23,578 nt of DNA from Betaproteobacteria bacterium (GCA_009918225.1 RGEP01000008.1:1-23578), one strand, 5' to 3'. Numbered from the stretch's first letter, positions 1-8,130 are shown. Notes: a model not told the origin generated them from the letters alone. Program-made: numbers and translations.

Positions 1-816
1 GCCCAGGGGCTTGAGTTGGTGCCGCTGCGCGTAGGACTCGCTGACCACCACACAGGCGCCGGCGCCGTCCGAGAACTGGCTGGCGTTACCGGCCGAGATC
101 ACGCCCCCAGGAATGGCCGGTCGGATGCCACTGATGCCTTCGGCTGTGGTGCCTTCACGGGTGCCCTCGTCTTTGCTGACGGTGACGGACCGGGTGGTCA
201 TGCCCCGAACGGGGTCGGCCACGCCAGCGGTCACGGTGATCGGGGCAATCTCGTCATCGAACTTGCCGGCGGCCTGCGCGGCGCACGCCTTTTGCTGGCT
301 GCCCGCACCGTACTCGTCCATGGCGGCACGGCTGATGCCGTAGCGCTTGGCCACTTGCTCGGCCGTCTGCAGCATGTTCCAGTAGATCTCAGGCTTTTGC
401 GCAAAGAGCTCTGGGTCGCGCAGCATGTGTTGGTTCATCTCCTGCTGGACACAGGAGATGCTCTCCACGCCACCGGCCACGTAGACATCGCCCTCACCCG
501 CGATGATGCGCTGCGCCGCCAAGGCGATGGTCTGCAGCCCCGACGAGCAAAAGCGGTTCACGGTCATGCCCGAGACCGACACCGGACATCCCGCCTTCAA
601 GGCGATCTGCCGCGCGATGTTCGCGCCGGTGGCGCCCTCGGGGTTGGCGCAGCCCATGATCACGTCTTCTACGGCAGCGGCTTCCAGGCCGGCGCGAGCG
701 ATGGCGTGCTGCACAGCATGCCCGCCCAGCGTGGCCCCGTGCGTCATGTTGAAGGCGCCCTTCCAGCTCTTGGCCAAAGGGGTGCGGGCGGTGGAGACGA
801 TCAGTGCGTTGCTCAT
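1..816 (-). CDS. Acetyl-CoA C-acyltransferase (thiolase), N-terminal 272 codons, cut by window edge
   Basis: This gene is read from the minus strand, starts at ATG 814-816 and stays open to base 1, so the C-terminus lies outside the window. The protein begins MSNALIVSTARTPLAKSWKG, typical of thiolases that cleave 3-ketoacyl-CoA to acetyl-CoA and a shortened acyl-CoA. The nucleophile Cys is at residue 90 in NRFCSSGLQ. The motif GGVESIS and the segment ending in GNASQFSDGAGA also fit the family. The C-terminal GHP and CGG motifs cannot be seen. It lies 37 bp downstream of the hydratase/dehydrogenase gene, in the usual order for beta-oxidation pairs. An AGGA about 8 bases before the ATG is a plausible ribosome binding site. 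It could equally be a biosynthetic acetyl-CoA acetyltransferase, but its neighbour favours degradation. Confidence 0.93.
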   Translation of the reverse strand, partial: MSNALIVSTARTPLAKSWKGAFNMTHGATLGGHAVQHAIARAGLEAAAVEDVIMGCANPEGATGANIARQIALKAGCPVSVSGMTVNRFCSSGLQTIALAAQRIIAGEGDVYVAGGVESISCVQQEMNQHMLRDPELFAQKPEIYWNMLQTAEQVAKRYGISRAAMDEYGAGSQQKACAAQAAGKFDDEIAPITVTAGVADPVRGMTTRSVTVSKDEGTREGTTAEGISGIRPAIPGGVISAGNASQFSDGAGACVVVSESYAQRHQLKPLG

Positions 817-853
817 CGTGGAGGTCCTGGTGTTCGCTGCAGTCGGCAGGGGG

Positions 854-2815
854 TCAGCTGAAGGTCTTGCCTTCGGCTGCGAGCTTGGCCAACAAAGGTG
901 CCGGTTGCCAGAAATCGGCGTCGTCGTGGGGATTGCGGGCAAAGCGCTTCATGGCCTGCACCACATTGAACAAGCCTTGCGTGTCTGCGTAGCACAGCGG
1001 CCCGCCACGCCACAGCGGGAAGCCATAACCGGTGAGATAGACCATGTCCACATCGCTGGCCTTGTTGGCAATGCCCTCTTCCAGGATCTTGGCTGCCTCG
1101 TTGACCAGGGAATACACCAAGCGGTGAACGATCTCCTCATCGGAAATCTTTCGTGGCGTGATGCCCAGCGCGCTGCGGTGGTCTTCAATCATCTTCACCA
1201 CCTCGGCCGAGGGGATGGCGTCGCGCTTACCCGGGGCGTAGTCGTACCACCCGGCCCCGGTCTTTTGGCCGTAGCGGCCCTTTTCACACAGCAGGTCGGC
1301 CGTCTTGCTGTAGCGCATGTGCGGCTTTTCCACATAGCGGCGCTTGCGGATGGCCCAGCCGATGTCGTTGCCCGCCAAGTCACCCATCCGGAAGGGACCC
1401 ATGGCAAAACCAAACTTTTCGACCGCCTTGTCCACCTGCGCCGGGGTGCAGCCCTCCTCCAACAGGAAGCCGGCCTGCCGGCTGTACTGCTCGATCATGC
1501 GGTTGCCAATAAAGCCGTCGCACACGCCAGACACCACGGCGGTCTTCTTGATCGTCTTGGCCACCTTCATGACCGTGGCCAGCACATCATGCGCCGTGGC
1601 CCGACCACGCACCACCTCCAGCAACTTCATCACATTGGCGGGGCTGAAGAAGTGCATGCCCACCACATCCTGGGGCCGCTTGGTGAAGGAGGCGATCTTG
1701 TCGACATCAAGGGTGGATGTGTTGGAGGCCAGGATGGCACCGGGCTTGGCCACCGCATCGAGCCGCTCGAACACCGCCTGCTTTACGCCGATCTCTTCAA
1801 ACACCGCCTCAATGATGAGGTCGCAGCCCTTGAGGTCCTCGTAGTCGAGGGTGGTGGTGAGCAGGGCCATGCGCTCTTCGTACTTCTCGGGCTTGAGTTT
1901 GCCCTTCTTGACCTGGGCTTCGTAGTTCTTGCGAATGGTGGCCACGCCTCGGTCCAGCGCCTGTTGCTGCGTTTCCAGGACCGTCACCGGGATACCCGCA
2001 TTGAGGAAATTCATGGAGATGCCGCCGCCCATGGTGCCCGCGCCGATACTGCGCTCGAACAACAGACCTTCTTCAATGCCCTTCTTGGTGGCCGCTTCCA
2101 CGCAGTCGACACACTTCTCAGGCGCAGGGAAGTGCTTGGCCACCGCGCGAACCGTGTTGCGGGCAAAGGCGAAGTAAGCGTCGCCCTGGGGATGGGCGGC
2201 CTTGAGGTTGCGCACCAGGGGCAAGGGGCGCACATCGGCCACCTCTAACGCAAAGGCGCAGGCGCCCGCCAGGAGGTCACCCTCCACCACGCGGTCGAAG
2301 AGCTTTTGACCCGGCAGCGCAGCCAAGATCTCACTCTTGACGGGATCGCCCTTGACGATCATGTTCAAGGCGGTTTCCACGCCCAGCACCCGGGGCAGGC
2401 GCTGCGTGCCGCCGGCGCCGGGGACCAAGCCCAGCTTGACCTCTGGCAGCGCAATCTGCGCACCCGGCGACACCACACGGTAGTGGCAGCCCAGGGCCAG
2501 CTCAAGCCCGCCACCCATGCACACGGTGTGGATGGCCGCGACGACCGGCTTCGGGGTGTTCTCACACAGGCGGATAAGGCTCAACAGATTGGGCTCTTGA
2601 ATGGCCTTGGGTGAGCCGAACTCCCGGATGTCGGCGCCGCCCGAGAAGGCCTTGCCTGCACCGGTGATCACGATGGCCTTGACCGACGCATCGGCAACCG
2701 CCTGTTCGATTCCGGCGGCAACGGCCACCCGCGTGGCCAGCCCCAGGCCGTTGACCGGCGGGTTGTTCAGGGTGATGACGGCAACGGCGCCGCGCACCTC
2801 GTAGCTTGCGCTCAT
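854..2815 (-). CDS. Bifunctional enoyl-CoA hydratase / 3-hydroxyacyl-CoA dehydrogenase (FadB/FadJ-like) with internal deletion
   Basis: The 653-residue protein catalyses two consecutive beta-oxidation steps in this family. Residues 1-190 form a crotonase fold with the oxyanion region GGGLELALG and the catalytic Glu pair at E105 and E125 (LPEVKLGLVPGAGG). Residues from 257 form the NAD-binding dehydrogenase, with dinucleotide motif GAGTMGG at 258-264 and the conserved HFFSPANVMKLLEVV. The C-terminal dehydrogenase domain ends in LTGYGFPLWRGGP. Relatives of about 700 residues have roughly 45 further residues between the two domains. Here LLFERS runs straight into IGAGTMG (codons near 2048), removing the linker helix and most of the first Rossmann strand, without a frameshift. 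The start is set by AAGGAG at 2825-2830. It lies between livF and a thiolase gene on the same strand. The family call is firm; full activity is uncertain. Confidence 0.93.
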   Translation of the reverse strand: MSASYEVRGAVAVITLNNPPVNGLGLATRVAVAAGIEQAVADASVKAIVITGAGKAFSGGADIREFGSPKAIQEPNLLSLIRLCENTPKPVVAAIHTVCMGGGLELALGCHYRVVSPGAQIALPEVKLGLVPGAGGTQRLPRVLGVETALNMIVKGDPVKSEILAALPGQKLFDRVVEGDLLAGACAFALEVADVRPLPLVRNLKAAHPQGDAYFAFARNTVRAVAKHFPAPEKCVDCVEAATKKGIEEGLLFERSIGAGTMGGGISMNFLNAGIPVTVLETQQQALDRGVATIRKNYEAQVKKGKLKPEKYEERMALLTTTLDYEDLKGCDLIIEAVFEEIGVKQAVFERLDAVAKPGAILASNTSTLDVDKIASFTKRPQDVVGMHFFSPANVMKLLEVVRGRATAHDVLATVMKVAKTIKKTAVVSGVCDGFIGNRMIEQYSRQAGFLLEEGCTPAQVDKAVEKFGFAMGPFRMGDLAGNDIGWAIRKRRYVEKPHMRYSKTADLLCEKGRYGQKTGAGWYDYAPGKRDAIPSAEVVKMIEDHRSALGITPRKISDEEIVHRLVYSLVNEAAKILEEGIANKASDVDMVYLTGYGFPLWRGGPLCYADTQGLFNVVQAMKRFARNPHDDADFWQPAPLLAKLAAEGKTFS

Positions 2816-2824
2816 CGGGCGGGT

Positions 2825-2830
2825 CTCCTT
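2825..2830 (-). promoter_or_regulatory. Ribosome binding site of the hydratase/dehydrogenase gene
   Basis: The minus strand reads AAGGAG nine bases before the ATG at 2813-2815. It supports that start over the upstream in-frame or out-of-frame candidates. Confidence 0.7.
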
Positions 2831-2900
2831 GTGGCAGTGGGCAATCAGGTGGGGTCAAGCGGCGCCAATAAAAGCGCACGCTCGTTCTATTCTAGGCGGC

Positions 2901-3602
2901 TCACACCTCGAGCCATTCCTTGCGGATGTACCGGTTGTCGCGCAGCTCGGCTGGGGTGCCCTCGAACACGATTTGGCCATGGCCCATGACCAGGCACCGC
3001 TCGGAAACCTCCAGGGCGATGGTGAGCTTTTGCTCGACCAAGAGCACGGACACGCCGCGGCGCTTGAGCTCTCGAAGGTACTCGGCCACCAGCTCCACGA
3101 TCTTGGGCGCCAGGCCCTCGGTGGGCTCATCGATCATGATGAGGTCGGGGTCGCCCATCAGCGTGCGACAAAGGGTGAGCATCTGCTGCTCACCTCCGGA
3201 CAACACGCCGGCTTCCGTATGCTGGCGCTCTTTGAGGCGGGGAAACAGGGCGTACATGTCATCGAACTGCCAACGCGCCTTGGGGTCCGGCTTGGCCGCC
3301 TTGCAGCCCAGCATCAGGTTTTGGTGCACCGTGAGCTTGGGAAAGATGTCACGGTTTTCCGGTACGTAGCCAATCCCTCTGTGGGCAATCTCAAAGGCCT
3401 TGTCGCCGATGAGTTCCTGCCCCTTCCACTGCACGGAGCCGTGGGCATCCACCAAACCCATCACCGCCTTGACGGTGGTGGAACGGCCCGAGCCGTTGCG
3501 CCCGAGCAAGCCCACGATTTCGCCGGGCTGGACCGAGAAGTTCACGCCATGCAACACATGGCTTTTGCCGTAGAAGGCGTGGAGATTGGAAACGTTGAGC
3601 AT
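2901..3602 (-). CDS. livF: HAAT-family ABC transporter ATP-binding protein LivF
   Basis: This 233-residue cytoplasmic ATPase belongs to the branched-chain amino acid (HAAT) import family and would pair with LivG on the LivH/LivM permeases. The signature LSGGEQQMLTL and Walker B LIMIDEPTEGL are present. The residue after the D-loop region is the LivF-type VEQK in place of a switch His. The Walker A segment at 34-42 reads GRNGSGRST: the invariant Lys is Arg40 (codon CGT), which is unusual for an ATPase, although I recall the same variant in Comamonadaceae LivF. It follows livG after 21 bp and precedes the beta-oxidation genes by 85 bp. No clear Shine-Dalgarno sequence precedes the ATG, so translational coupling to livG is possible. 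Confidence 0.95.
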   Translation of the reverse strand: MLNVSNLHAFYGKSHVLHGVNFSVQPGEIVGLLGRNGSGRSTTVKAVMGLVDAHGSVQWKGQELIGDKAFEIAHRGIGYVPENRDIFPKLTVHQNLMLGCKAAKPDPKARWQFDDMYALFPRLKERQHTEAGVLSGGEQQMLTLCRTLMGDPDLIMIDEPTEGLAPKIVELVAEYLRELKRRGVSVLLVEQKLTIALEVSERCLVMGHGQIVFEGTPAELRDNRYIRKEWLEV

Positions 3603-3623
3603 GAAGGCTGCGCGATAGGGGAT

Positions 3624-4427
3624 TCAGGCCGCGGCAGAGGCGGCCTGTTGGTCGGCCAACACCGAGCCGAGGTAGGCCTCTTGAACGCGAGCGTCGGCTC
3701 GGACGCGCTCGGGCGTGTCAAAGGCAATCACTTCACCGTACACCAGCACGGCGATCTTGTCGGCCAGTCCGAACACCACGCCCATGTCGTGCTCGACGGT
3801 CAGCAGGGTCTTGCCTTCGGTGACGTCTCGGATCAAGCGCACGAAGCGCGTGGTTTCGCTCTTGCTCATGCCGGCCGTAGGCTCGTCGAGCAAGATCACC
3901 GGAGAGCCGCCGGCGATGGTCACCCCCACCTCCAGGGCCCGTTGCTCGGCATAGGTGAGGTTCATCGCCAGATGGTCGCGCTTCTTGTCCAGCTTGATCA
4001 TCTCCAGCACCTCGTCGACCCGCTCGGTGACGTCATCAAGGTCAGCCAAGAAGCGCCAGAAGGCGTAGCGGTGCCCCAGGCTCCACAAGACGGCACATCG
4101 GATGTTTTCAAACGCCGACAAACGGGTGAACAGGTTGCTGACCTGAAAGCTGCGGGCCAGGCCGCGACGGTTGATGTCGAAGGGCTTGCGACCGTCGATG
4201 CGCTGACCCATCAGCCGGATTTCGCCCCGCGTGGGTGCAAAGCGGCCACTGATCAGGTTGAACAGCGTGCTCTTGCCGGCGCCATTGGGCCCGATGATGG
4301 CCACCCGCTCACCCCGCGCCACGCTCAGGCTGGCGCCACGGATGATCTCGGTTTTGCCGAAGCTCTTGTGCACATCAATCAATTCCAGTGCCAAGCCCTC
4401 GGTTGAGGCTCCCTGTTGCAGGCTCAT
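3624..4427 (-). CDS. livG: HAAT-family ABC transporter ATP-binding protein LivG
   Basis: This 267-residue ATPase is the LivF partner. Walker A is intact at 46-54 (GPNGAGKST), the signature is the LivG-like LTYAEQRALEV, Walker B is VILLDEPTAGM, and the switch His sits in TVEHDMGVVFGLAD. A longer reading frame extends upstream to 4481, but that part lies inside livM and has no family similarity. I place the start at ATG 4425-4427 because it overlaps the livM stop as ATGA, is preceded by GGGAG, and gives the N-terminus MSLQQGASTEGLALEL followed by the normal ABC beta strand. The overlap argues for translational coupling with livM. Confidence 0.95.
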   Translation of the reverse strand: MSLQQGASTEGLALELIDVHKSFGKTEIIRGASLSVARGERVAIIGPNGAGKSTLFNLISGRFAPTRGEIRLMGQRIDGRKPFDINRRGLARSFQVSNLFTRLSAFENIRCAVLWSLGHRYAFWRFLADLDDVTERVDEVLEMIKLDKKRDHLAMNLTYAEQRALEVGVTIAGGSPVILLDEPTAGMSKSETTRFVRLIRDVTEGKTLLTVEHDMGVVFGLADKIAVLVYGEVIAFDTPERVRADARVQEAYLGSVLADQQAASAAA

Positions 4428-5728
4428 AGGGACTCCCTGCGCTTGATTTCCTTCTCGATCTCTTCTTGGGTTTGGTCCCACTGCTGCTTGAAGGCCCGCC
4501 GCGCGACTTCAAACAGCACAAGGCCCAGCACCACGGTAAACCCTGCGCCAAACCAGGCGTCCAGACCGGTGGCGTCCAGCGTGGCCCCCATGAAGCGCAC
4601 GTCTGGGCCCATGGCCGCGTTCATCTGCAGGTGGTAGGTCATTTCAACCATGGCGGCACCGCCCAGCAACACGGTCAACCCCGTGCCCGCCAGGGCCAGA
4701 TAGGACGTCCACAACTGGCGCAGCTTTCCAAAGGCTGCCACCCGCAGGTTCATCATGATCAGGCTGGCAAAGCCACCCGGCGCGTACATCACCATGAACA
4801 GGAACACCAAGCCCAAGTAGAGCAACCAAGCCTTGGTCCACTCCGACAAGAGCACCAGGGCGATGACCATCAAGATGGCACCGATGATGGGCCCAAAGAA
4901 GAAGGTGGCGCCGCCCAGGAAGACAAAGAGCAGGTACGCACCCGAGCGGTGCGCCCCCACCACCTCTCCGGTGACAAGCTCAAAGTTGATCGCCGCCAAG
5001 CCTCCGGCAATGCCGGCAAAAAAGCCAGAAGCCATGAAGGCCAGGAAACGCACCACTTGGGTGTTGTAGCCCACGAACTCCACGCGTTCGGGGTTGTCAC
5101 GCACCGCATTGAGGATGCGCCCCAAGGGTGTACGCGTGAAGGCAAACATGGCCGCGGTGGATAGGAAGCAATAGACCGCGATCAGGTAGTACACCTGGAT
5201 TTGCGGCCCAAAGGTGATGCCCAGGAAGGGCTCTCCAATGACCCGGTTGCCCGAGATGCCGCCTTCGCCGCCGAAAAACTCCGGCAGCATCAAGGCCATC
5301 GACCACACCAGCTCACCCACACCCAGGGTGATCATGGCGAAGGTGGTACCCGACTTCTTGGTCGTCACATAACCCAGCAGGAATGCGAAAAACAGGCCCG
5401 CCAGCCCCCCCACCAGCGGCACCAAGCTCACCGGCAGCCACAGCTTGCCAGCCGACACCAGGTTCAGGGTGTGGATGGCCAAAAAGGAGCCCAGACCGCT
5501 GTAGACCGCATGGCCAAAACTGAGCATGCCGCCCTGCCCCAACAACATGTTGTAGGCCAGGCAGGCAATGATGGCGATGCCCATTTGCGACAACATCGTC
5601 AGCGCAAAGCCGCTGGTCCACCACACGGGTGCGAGCAACAGGATCAGGGCGAACAGGCTCCAAACAATCCAACGGCCCACATTGAGGGGCTTGAAGTGAT
5701 AGGCAGGGCGGGTGTCGTCGATGGTCAT
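4424..5728 (-). CDS. livM: HAAT-family ABC transporter permease LivM, with C-terminal extension
   Basis: This 434-residue polytopic inner-membrane protein forms half of the transport channel with LivH. The conserved LivM core is visible: LAYNMLLGQGGMLSFGHA (57-74), GVGELVWSM, and the EAA-like loop TPLGRILNAVRDNPERVEFVGYN (200-222). The core ends near MYAPGGFASL (314-323). About 105 more residues follow, with two hydrophobic segments (about 342-362 and 391-410) and a highly charged tail rich in Glu, Lys and Arg. LivM proteins of 320-360 residues lack this, so the extension adds likely membrane spans. It overlaps livG by four bases and is separated from livH by 18 bp. Confidence 0.95.
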   Translation of the reverse strand: MTIDDTRPAYHFKPLNVGRWIVWSLFALILLLAPVWWTSGFALTMLSQMGIAIIACLAYNMLLGQGGMLSFGHAVYSGLGSFLAIHTLNLVSAGKLWLPVSLVPLVGGLAGLFFAFLLGYVTTKKSGTTFAMITLGVGELVWSMALMLPEFFGGEGGISGNRVIGEPFLGITFGPQIQVYYLIAVYCFLSTAAMFAFTRTPLGRILNAVRDNPERVEFVGYNTQVVRFLAFMASGFFAGIAGGLAAINFELVTGEVVGAHRSGAYLLFVFLGGATFFFGPIIGAILMVIALVLLSEWTKAWLLYLGLVFLFMVMYAPGGFASLIMMNLRVAAFGKLRQLWTSYLALAGTGLTVLLGGAAMVEMTYHLQMNAAMGPDVRFMGATLDATGLDAWFGAGFTVVLGLVLFEVARRAFKQQWDQTQEEIEKEIKRRESL

Positions 5729-5746
5729 GGTGTGGTGGCCCCGCGC

Positions 5747-6778
5747 TCAGTCTTCACGGGTACCCAACAGGCCCTTGGGCCTGAAGATGAGGATGAGCAC
5801 CAGCAGCAGGTAGGGCAGGATGGGCGCAGCCTGGGCCAGGGTGATCTTCAGGAAGGGATATCCGAAGGTTTGTGGCGTCACGGCCCAACCCAGGGACCGG
5901 GCTGCGTCGGCCAGTGAGCCGTCCACGGTCAAGGGCAAGGTTTGCAGCAGGCCGATCACCAATGAGCCCACAAAGGCCCCTGCCAGCGAGCCCATGCCAC
6001 CGACCACCACTACCACGAAGACGATGGAGCCCACGATGGCTGCCATCGATGGTTCGGTGATGAAGGTCATGCCTCCGATCACGCCGGCCAGGCCGGCCAA
6101 GGCGCAACCGCTGCCGAACACGAGCATCAGCACGCGGGGCACGTTGTGCCCCAAGGCTTCCACCATTTCTGGATGCGTCAACGCCGCCTGAATCACCAGC
6201 CCGATGCGGGTACGGGTGAGCAACAGCCACAGGAACAAGAGCATGACCACCGCCACGGCCATGATGAAAAAGCGCGCAGCCGGGAAGGTCGAACAGGCGA
6301 CCTTGACCGTCTCGGTGCTCACGCACAGGGCCTTGGGCGCAGCCCCAAGCATGAAGCCCAAACCGGTTTCGCTGGACTGCATCACGGTAAATGCCGAGCC
6401 CTGCAAGATTTCCGGGGGCGCGAACGGCACATTCGACAGGCCCCAGATCAGCTTGACCACTTCCAGCACGACATAAGACAGTCCAAAGGTCACCAACAGC
6501 TCAGGGACATGCCCGAACTTGTGCACCTTGCGCAAGGCGTAGCGTTCAAACAGAGCCCCCATGACCCCGACCACCAAGGGCGCCACCAAGAAGGCGGGCC
6601 AAAAACCGATCGCCTGCGACATGGAATAGGCCAGATAGGCCCCGACCATGTAGAAGCTGGTGTGGGCGAAGTTGAGCACGCCCATCATGCTGAAGATGAG
6701 CGTCAGCCCAGAGCTGAGCATGAACAGCAACAAGCCAGCGCTGATGCCGTTGAGGATGTTGATGAGGACTTGGTCCAC
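5747..6778 (-). CDS. livH: HAAT-family ABC transporter permease LivH
   Basis: This 343-residue polytopic permease begins (M)DQVLINILNGISAGLLLFM and contains the family motif IFSMMGVLNFAHTSFYMVGAY. Near the end is the LivH pattern GSIVFVVVVVGGMGSLAGAFVGSL, followed by LLVLILIFRPKGLLG. It has an insertion-rich central periplasmic part (about 120-175). The start codon is GTG at 6776-6778 with a weak upstream AGGA. It heads the livHMGF block and is separated from the binding-protein gene by 92 bp holding a possible attenuator. It should act as the second membrane subunit with LivM. Confidence 0.94.
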   Translation of the reverse strand: MDQVLINILNGISAGLLLFMLSSGLTLIFSMMGVLNFAHTSFYMVGAYLAYSMSQAIGFWPAFLVAPLVVGVMGALFERYALRKVHKFGHVPELLVTFGLSYVVLEVVKLIWGLSNVPFAPPEILQGSAFTVMQSSETGLGFMLGAAPKALCVSTETVKVACSTFPAARFFIMAVAVVMLLFLWLLLTRTRIGLVIQAALTHPEMVEALGHNVPRVLMLVFGSGCALAGLAGVIGGMTFITEPSMAAIVGSIVFVVVVVGGMGSLAGAFVGSLVIGLLQTLPLTVDGSLADAARSLGWAVTPQTFGYPFLKITLAQAAPILPYLLLVLILIFRPKGLLGTRED

Positions 6779-6813
6779 TTGCCGCGGGATCCTATGGGCG
6801 TCCGGGGGACATT

Positions 6814-6851
6814 CAAGAAAAGGGCCCTGCAGACTTTCGCCTGTAGGGCCC
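6814..6851 (-). terminator. Hairpin plus T-tract between binding-protein gene and livH (possible attenuator)
   Basis: Arms at 6822-6832 and 6841-6851 pair over 10 of 11 positions around an 8-base loop. On the minus strand the stem is followed directly by TTTTCTTGA. It lies about 20 bp after the binding-protein stop codon. This is the layout expected of a partial terminator that lets the abundant binding protein be made in excess over the membrane and ATPase subunits. The mismatch in the stem and the short T-tract make it leaky at best. Function is inferred. Confidence 0.6.
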
Positions 6852-6870
6852 CCGGTTCAAGCCAGGCAGC

Positions 6871-8121
6871 TTATCGCGGATTCGGGCGCTTCATTTGGCA
6901 CGACGTGGGCGTGCTGGCCACATAGGGCTCGTAGGTGCGCACCGTGCGGAAGTTGTAGCCGGTGTTCTCGACGCTGTAGTCGTTGGGCTTGGCACCCGCC
7001 TTCTCCCAACGGCTGATGAACACGTGCTGCTGCAGCTGATGGTCGGTCTTGCGCATCTGGACCTCACCGGACAGCCCCTTGGCCTCCAGGCCCTCCAGGG
7101 CGAACGCAACCTTCAGGGGGTCGGTGCTCTTGGCCTTGGCCATGGCTGCGGTCAACAGCTGATAGGCGCTGAAGATCTGGGCGGTGTAGAAGTCGTCGTT
7201 GAACTTGGCCTTGTAGGCGTCCATGATCTTGCGAGCCTCGGGGGCCTCGTAAGACATGACACCCACTTGGTACACCCGGCCTTCAGCCTTGGGGCCCAAC
7301 GCCGTGGGCGTGCCGCTGACCGAGGCATAGTAGGTGTAGAACTTGGCGTCCAAGCCGGCATCGTTGGCGGCTTTGACCAACAGCGTCAGGTCAGACGACC
7401 AGTTGCCCGTGACCACGGTGTCCGCGCCGGAGGCCTTGATCTTGGCGATGTAAGGGGCAAAGTCGCGGGTCTGGGCCAGCGGCGTGAGGTCTTCGCCGAC
7501 GATTTGCACATCCGGGCGCTTGCGGGCCAGGTTTTCCTTGGCGTACTTCACCACCTGGTGGCCGTGCGCGTAGTTCTGGTTGATCAGGTAAACCTTCTTG
7601 ATGTCCTTCTGGTCCTTCATGAAGGTCGTCAAGGCTTCCATCTTCATGGACGTGTCGGCGTCCAGGCGGAAGTGCCAGAAGTTGCACTTCTCGTTGGTCA
7701 GTGCCGGATCCACCGCAGCGTAGTTCAGGAACAGAACTTCCTTGCCGGGGTTGCGCTCGTTGTAGCGGGCCAGGAAGTCGATGATGGCCGTTGCGGGCCC
7801 CGTGCCGGTGCCCTGCGCCACATAGCGCACGCCCTTGTCGATGGCCGCTTGCAGCACGCTCACCGTTTCCTGCGGGCTGAGCTTGTTGTCAAACGGCATG
7901 ATTTCAAACTTGACGCCGGCCGCGTTGCCCTTGCTGAATTGCTCAGCCAAAAACTGGAAGCCCTGCAGCTGGTTCTTGCCCGTCGCGGCGGTGAGCCCGG
8001 TCAGCGCGTCGATCCAGGCGATCTTGACGGTTTCTCCCTTTTGGGCGTGAGCCAGGCTTGCGCCCATGGCCAGGCCAGCGGCCATCGATGCGGCCAGAAT
8101 CGTGCGGGTGTAGCGGGTCAT
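6871..8121 (-). CDS. Periplasmic substrate-binding protein of a HAAT (branched-chain-amino-acid-type) ABC transporter
   Basis: This 416-residue protein has a signal peptide, MTRYTRTILAASMAAGLAMG and onward, with likely cleavage after AHA at residue 26. The mature part is a type I periplasmic binding protein: VKIAWIDALTGLTAATGKNQ, then GTGTGPATAIID, AAVDPALTNEKC and NYAHGHQVVKYAKENLA. It would capture the substrate and deliver it to LivHMGF. I choose ATG 8119-8121 because AAGGAG lies nine bases upstream; the alternative ATG at 8139 is upstream of that site and would put non-signal residues in front. The substrate cannot be read from the sequence. Adjacent beta-oxidation genes make a carboxylic acid or an amino-acid-derived compound as plausible as leucine. 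Confidence 0.92.
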   Translation of the reverse strand: MTRYTRTILAASMAAGLAMGASLAHAQKGETVKIAWIDALTGLTAATGKNQLQGFQFLAEQFSKGNAAGVKFEIMPFDNKLSPQETVSVLQAAIDKGVRYVAQGTGTGPATAIIDFLARYNERNPGKEVLFLNYAAVDPALTNEKCNFWHFRLDADTSMKMEALTTFMKDQKDIKKVYLINQNYAHGHQVVKYAKENLARKRPDVQIVGEDLTPLAQTRDFAPYIAKIKASGADTVVTGNWSSDLTLLVKAANDAGLDAKFYTYYASVSGTPTALGPKAEGRVYQVGVMSYEAPEARKIMDAYKAKFNDDFYTAQIFSAYQLLTAAMAKAKSTDPLKVAFALEGLEAKGLSGEVQMRKTDHQLQQHVFISRWEKAGAKPNDYSVENTGYNFRTVRTYEPYVASTPTSCQMKRPNPR

Positions 8122-8130
8122 CTCAAAGTT

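Noticed and set aside
503..2248. Long plus-strand open frame (581 codons) opposite the thiolase and dehydrogenase genes
   Set aside because: It is an antisense shadow of two clear enzyme genes in GC-rich DNA; its translation is rich in His, Gly and Arg with no recognisable domain.
2816..2900. Possible terminator or promoter between livF and the dehydrogenase gene
   Set aside because: A very short AGC/GCT stem before TTTATT and isolated TTGACC or TAGAAT words do not form a convincing terminator or a correctly spaced promoter.
2829..4406. Long plus-strand open frame (525 codons) opposite livF and livG
   Set aside because: It is antisense to two ATPase genes with intact motifs, and the composition is typical of a shadow frame.
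4428..4481. N-terminal extension of LivG to 4481
   Set aside because: The 18 added residues lie inside livM and are unlike LivG; the ATGA overlap with the livM stop is the better start.
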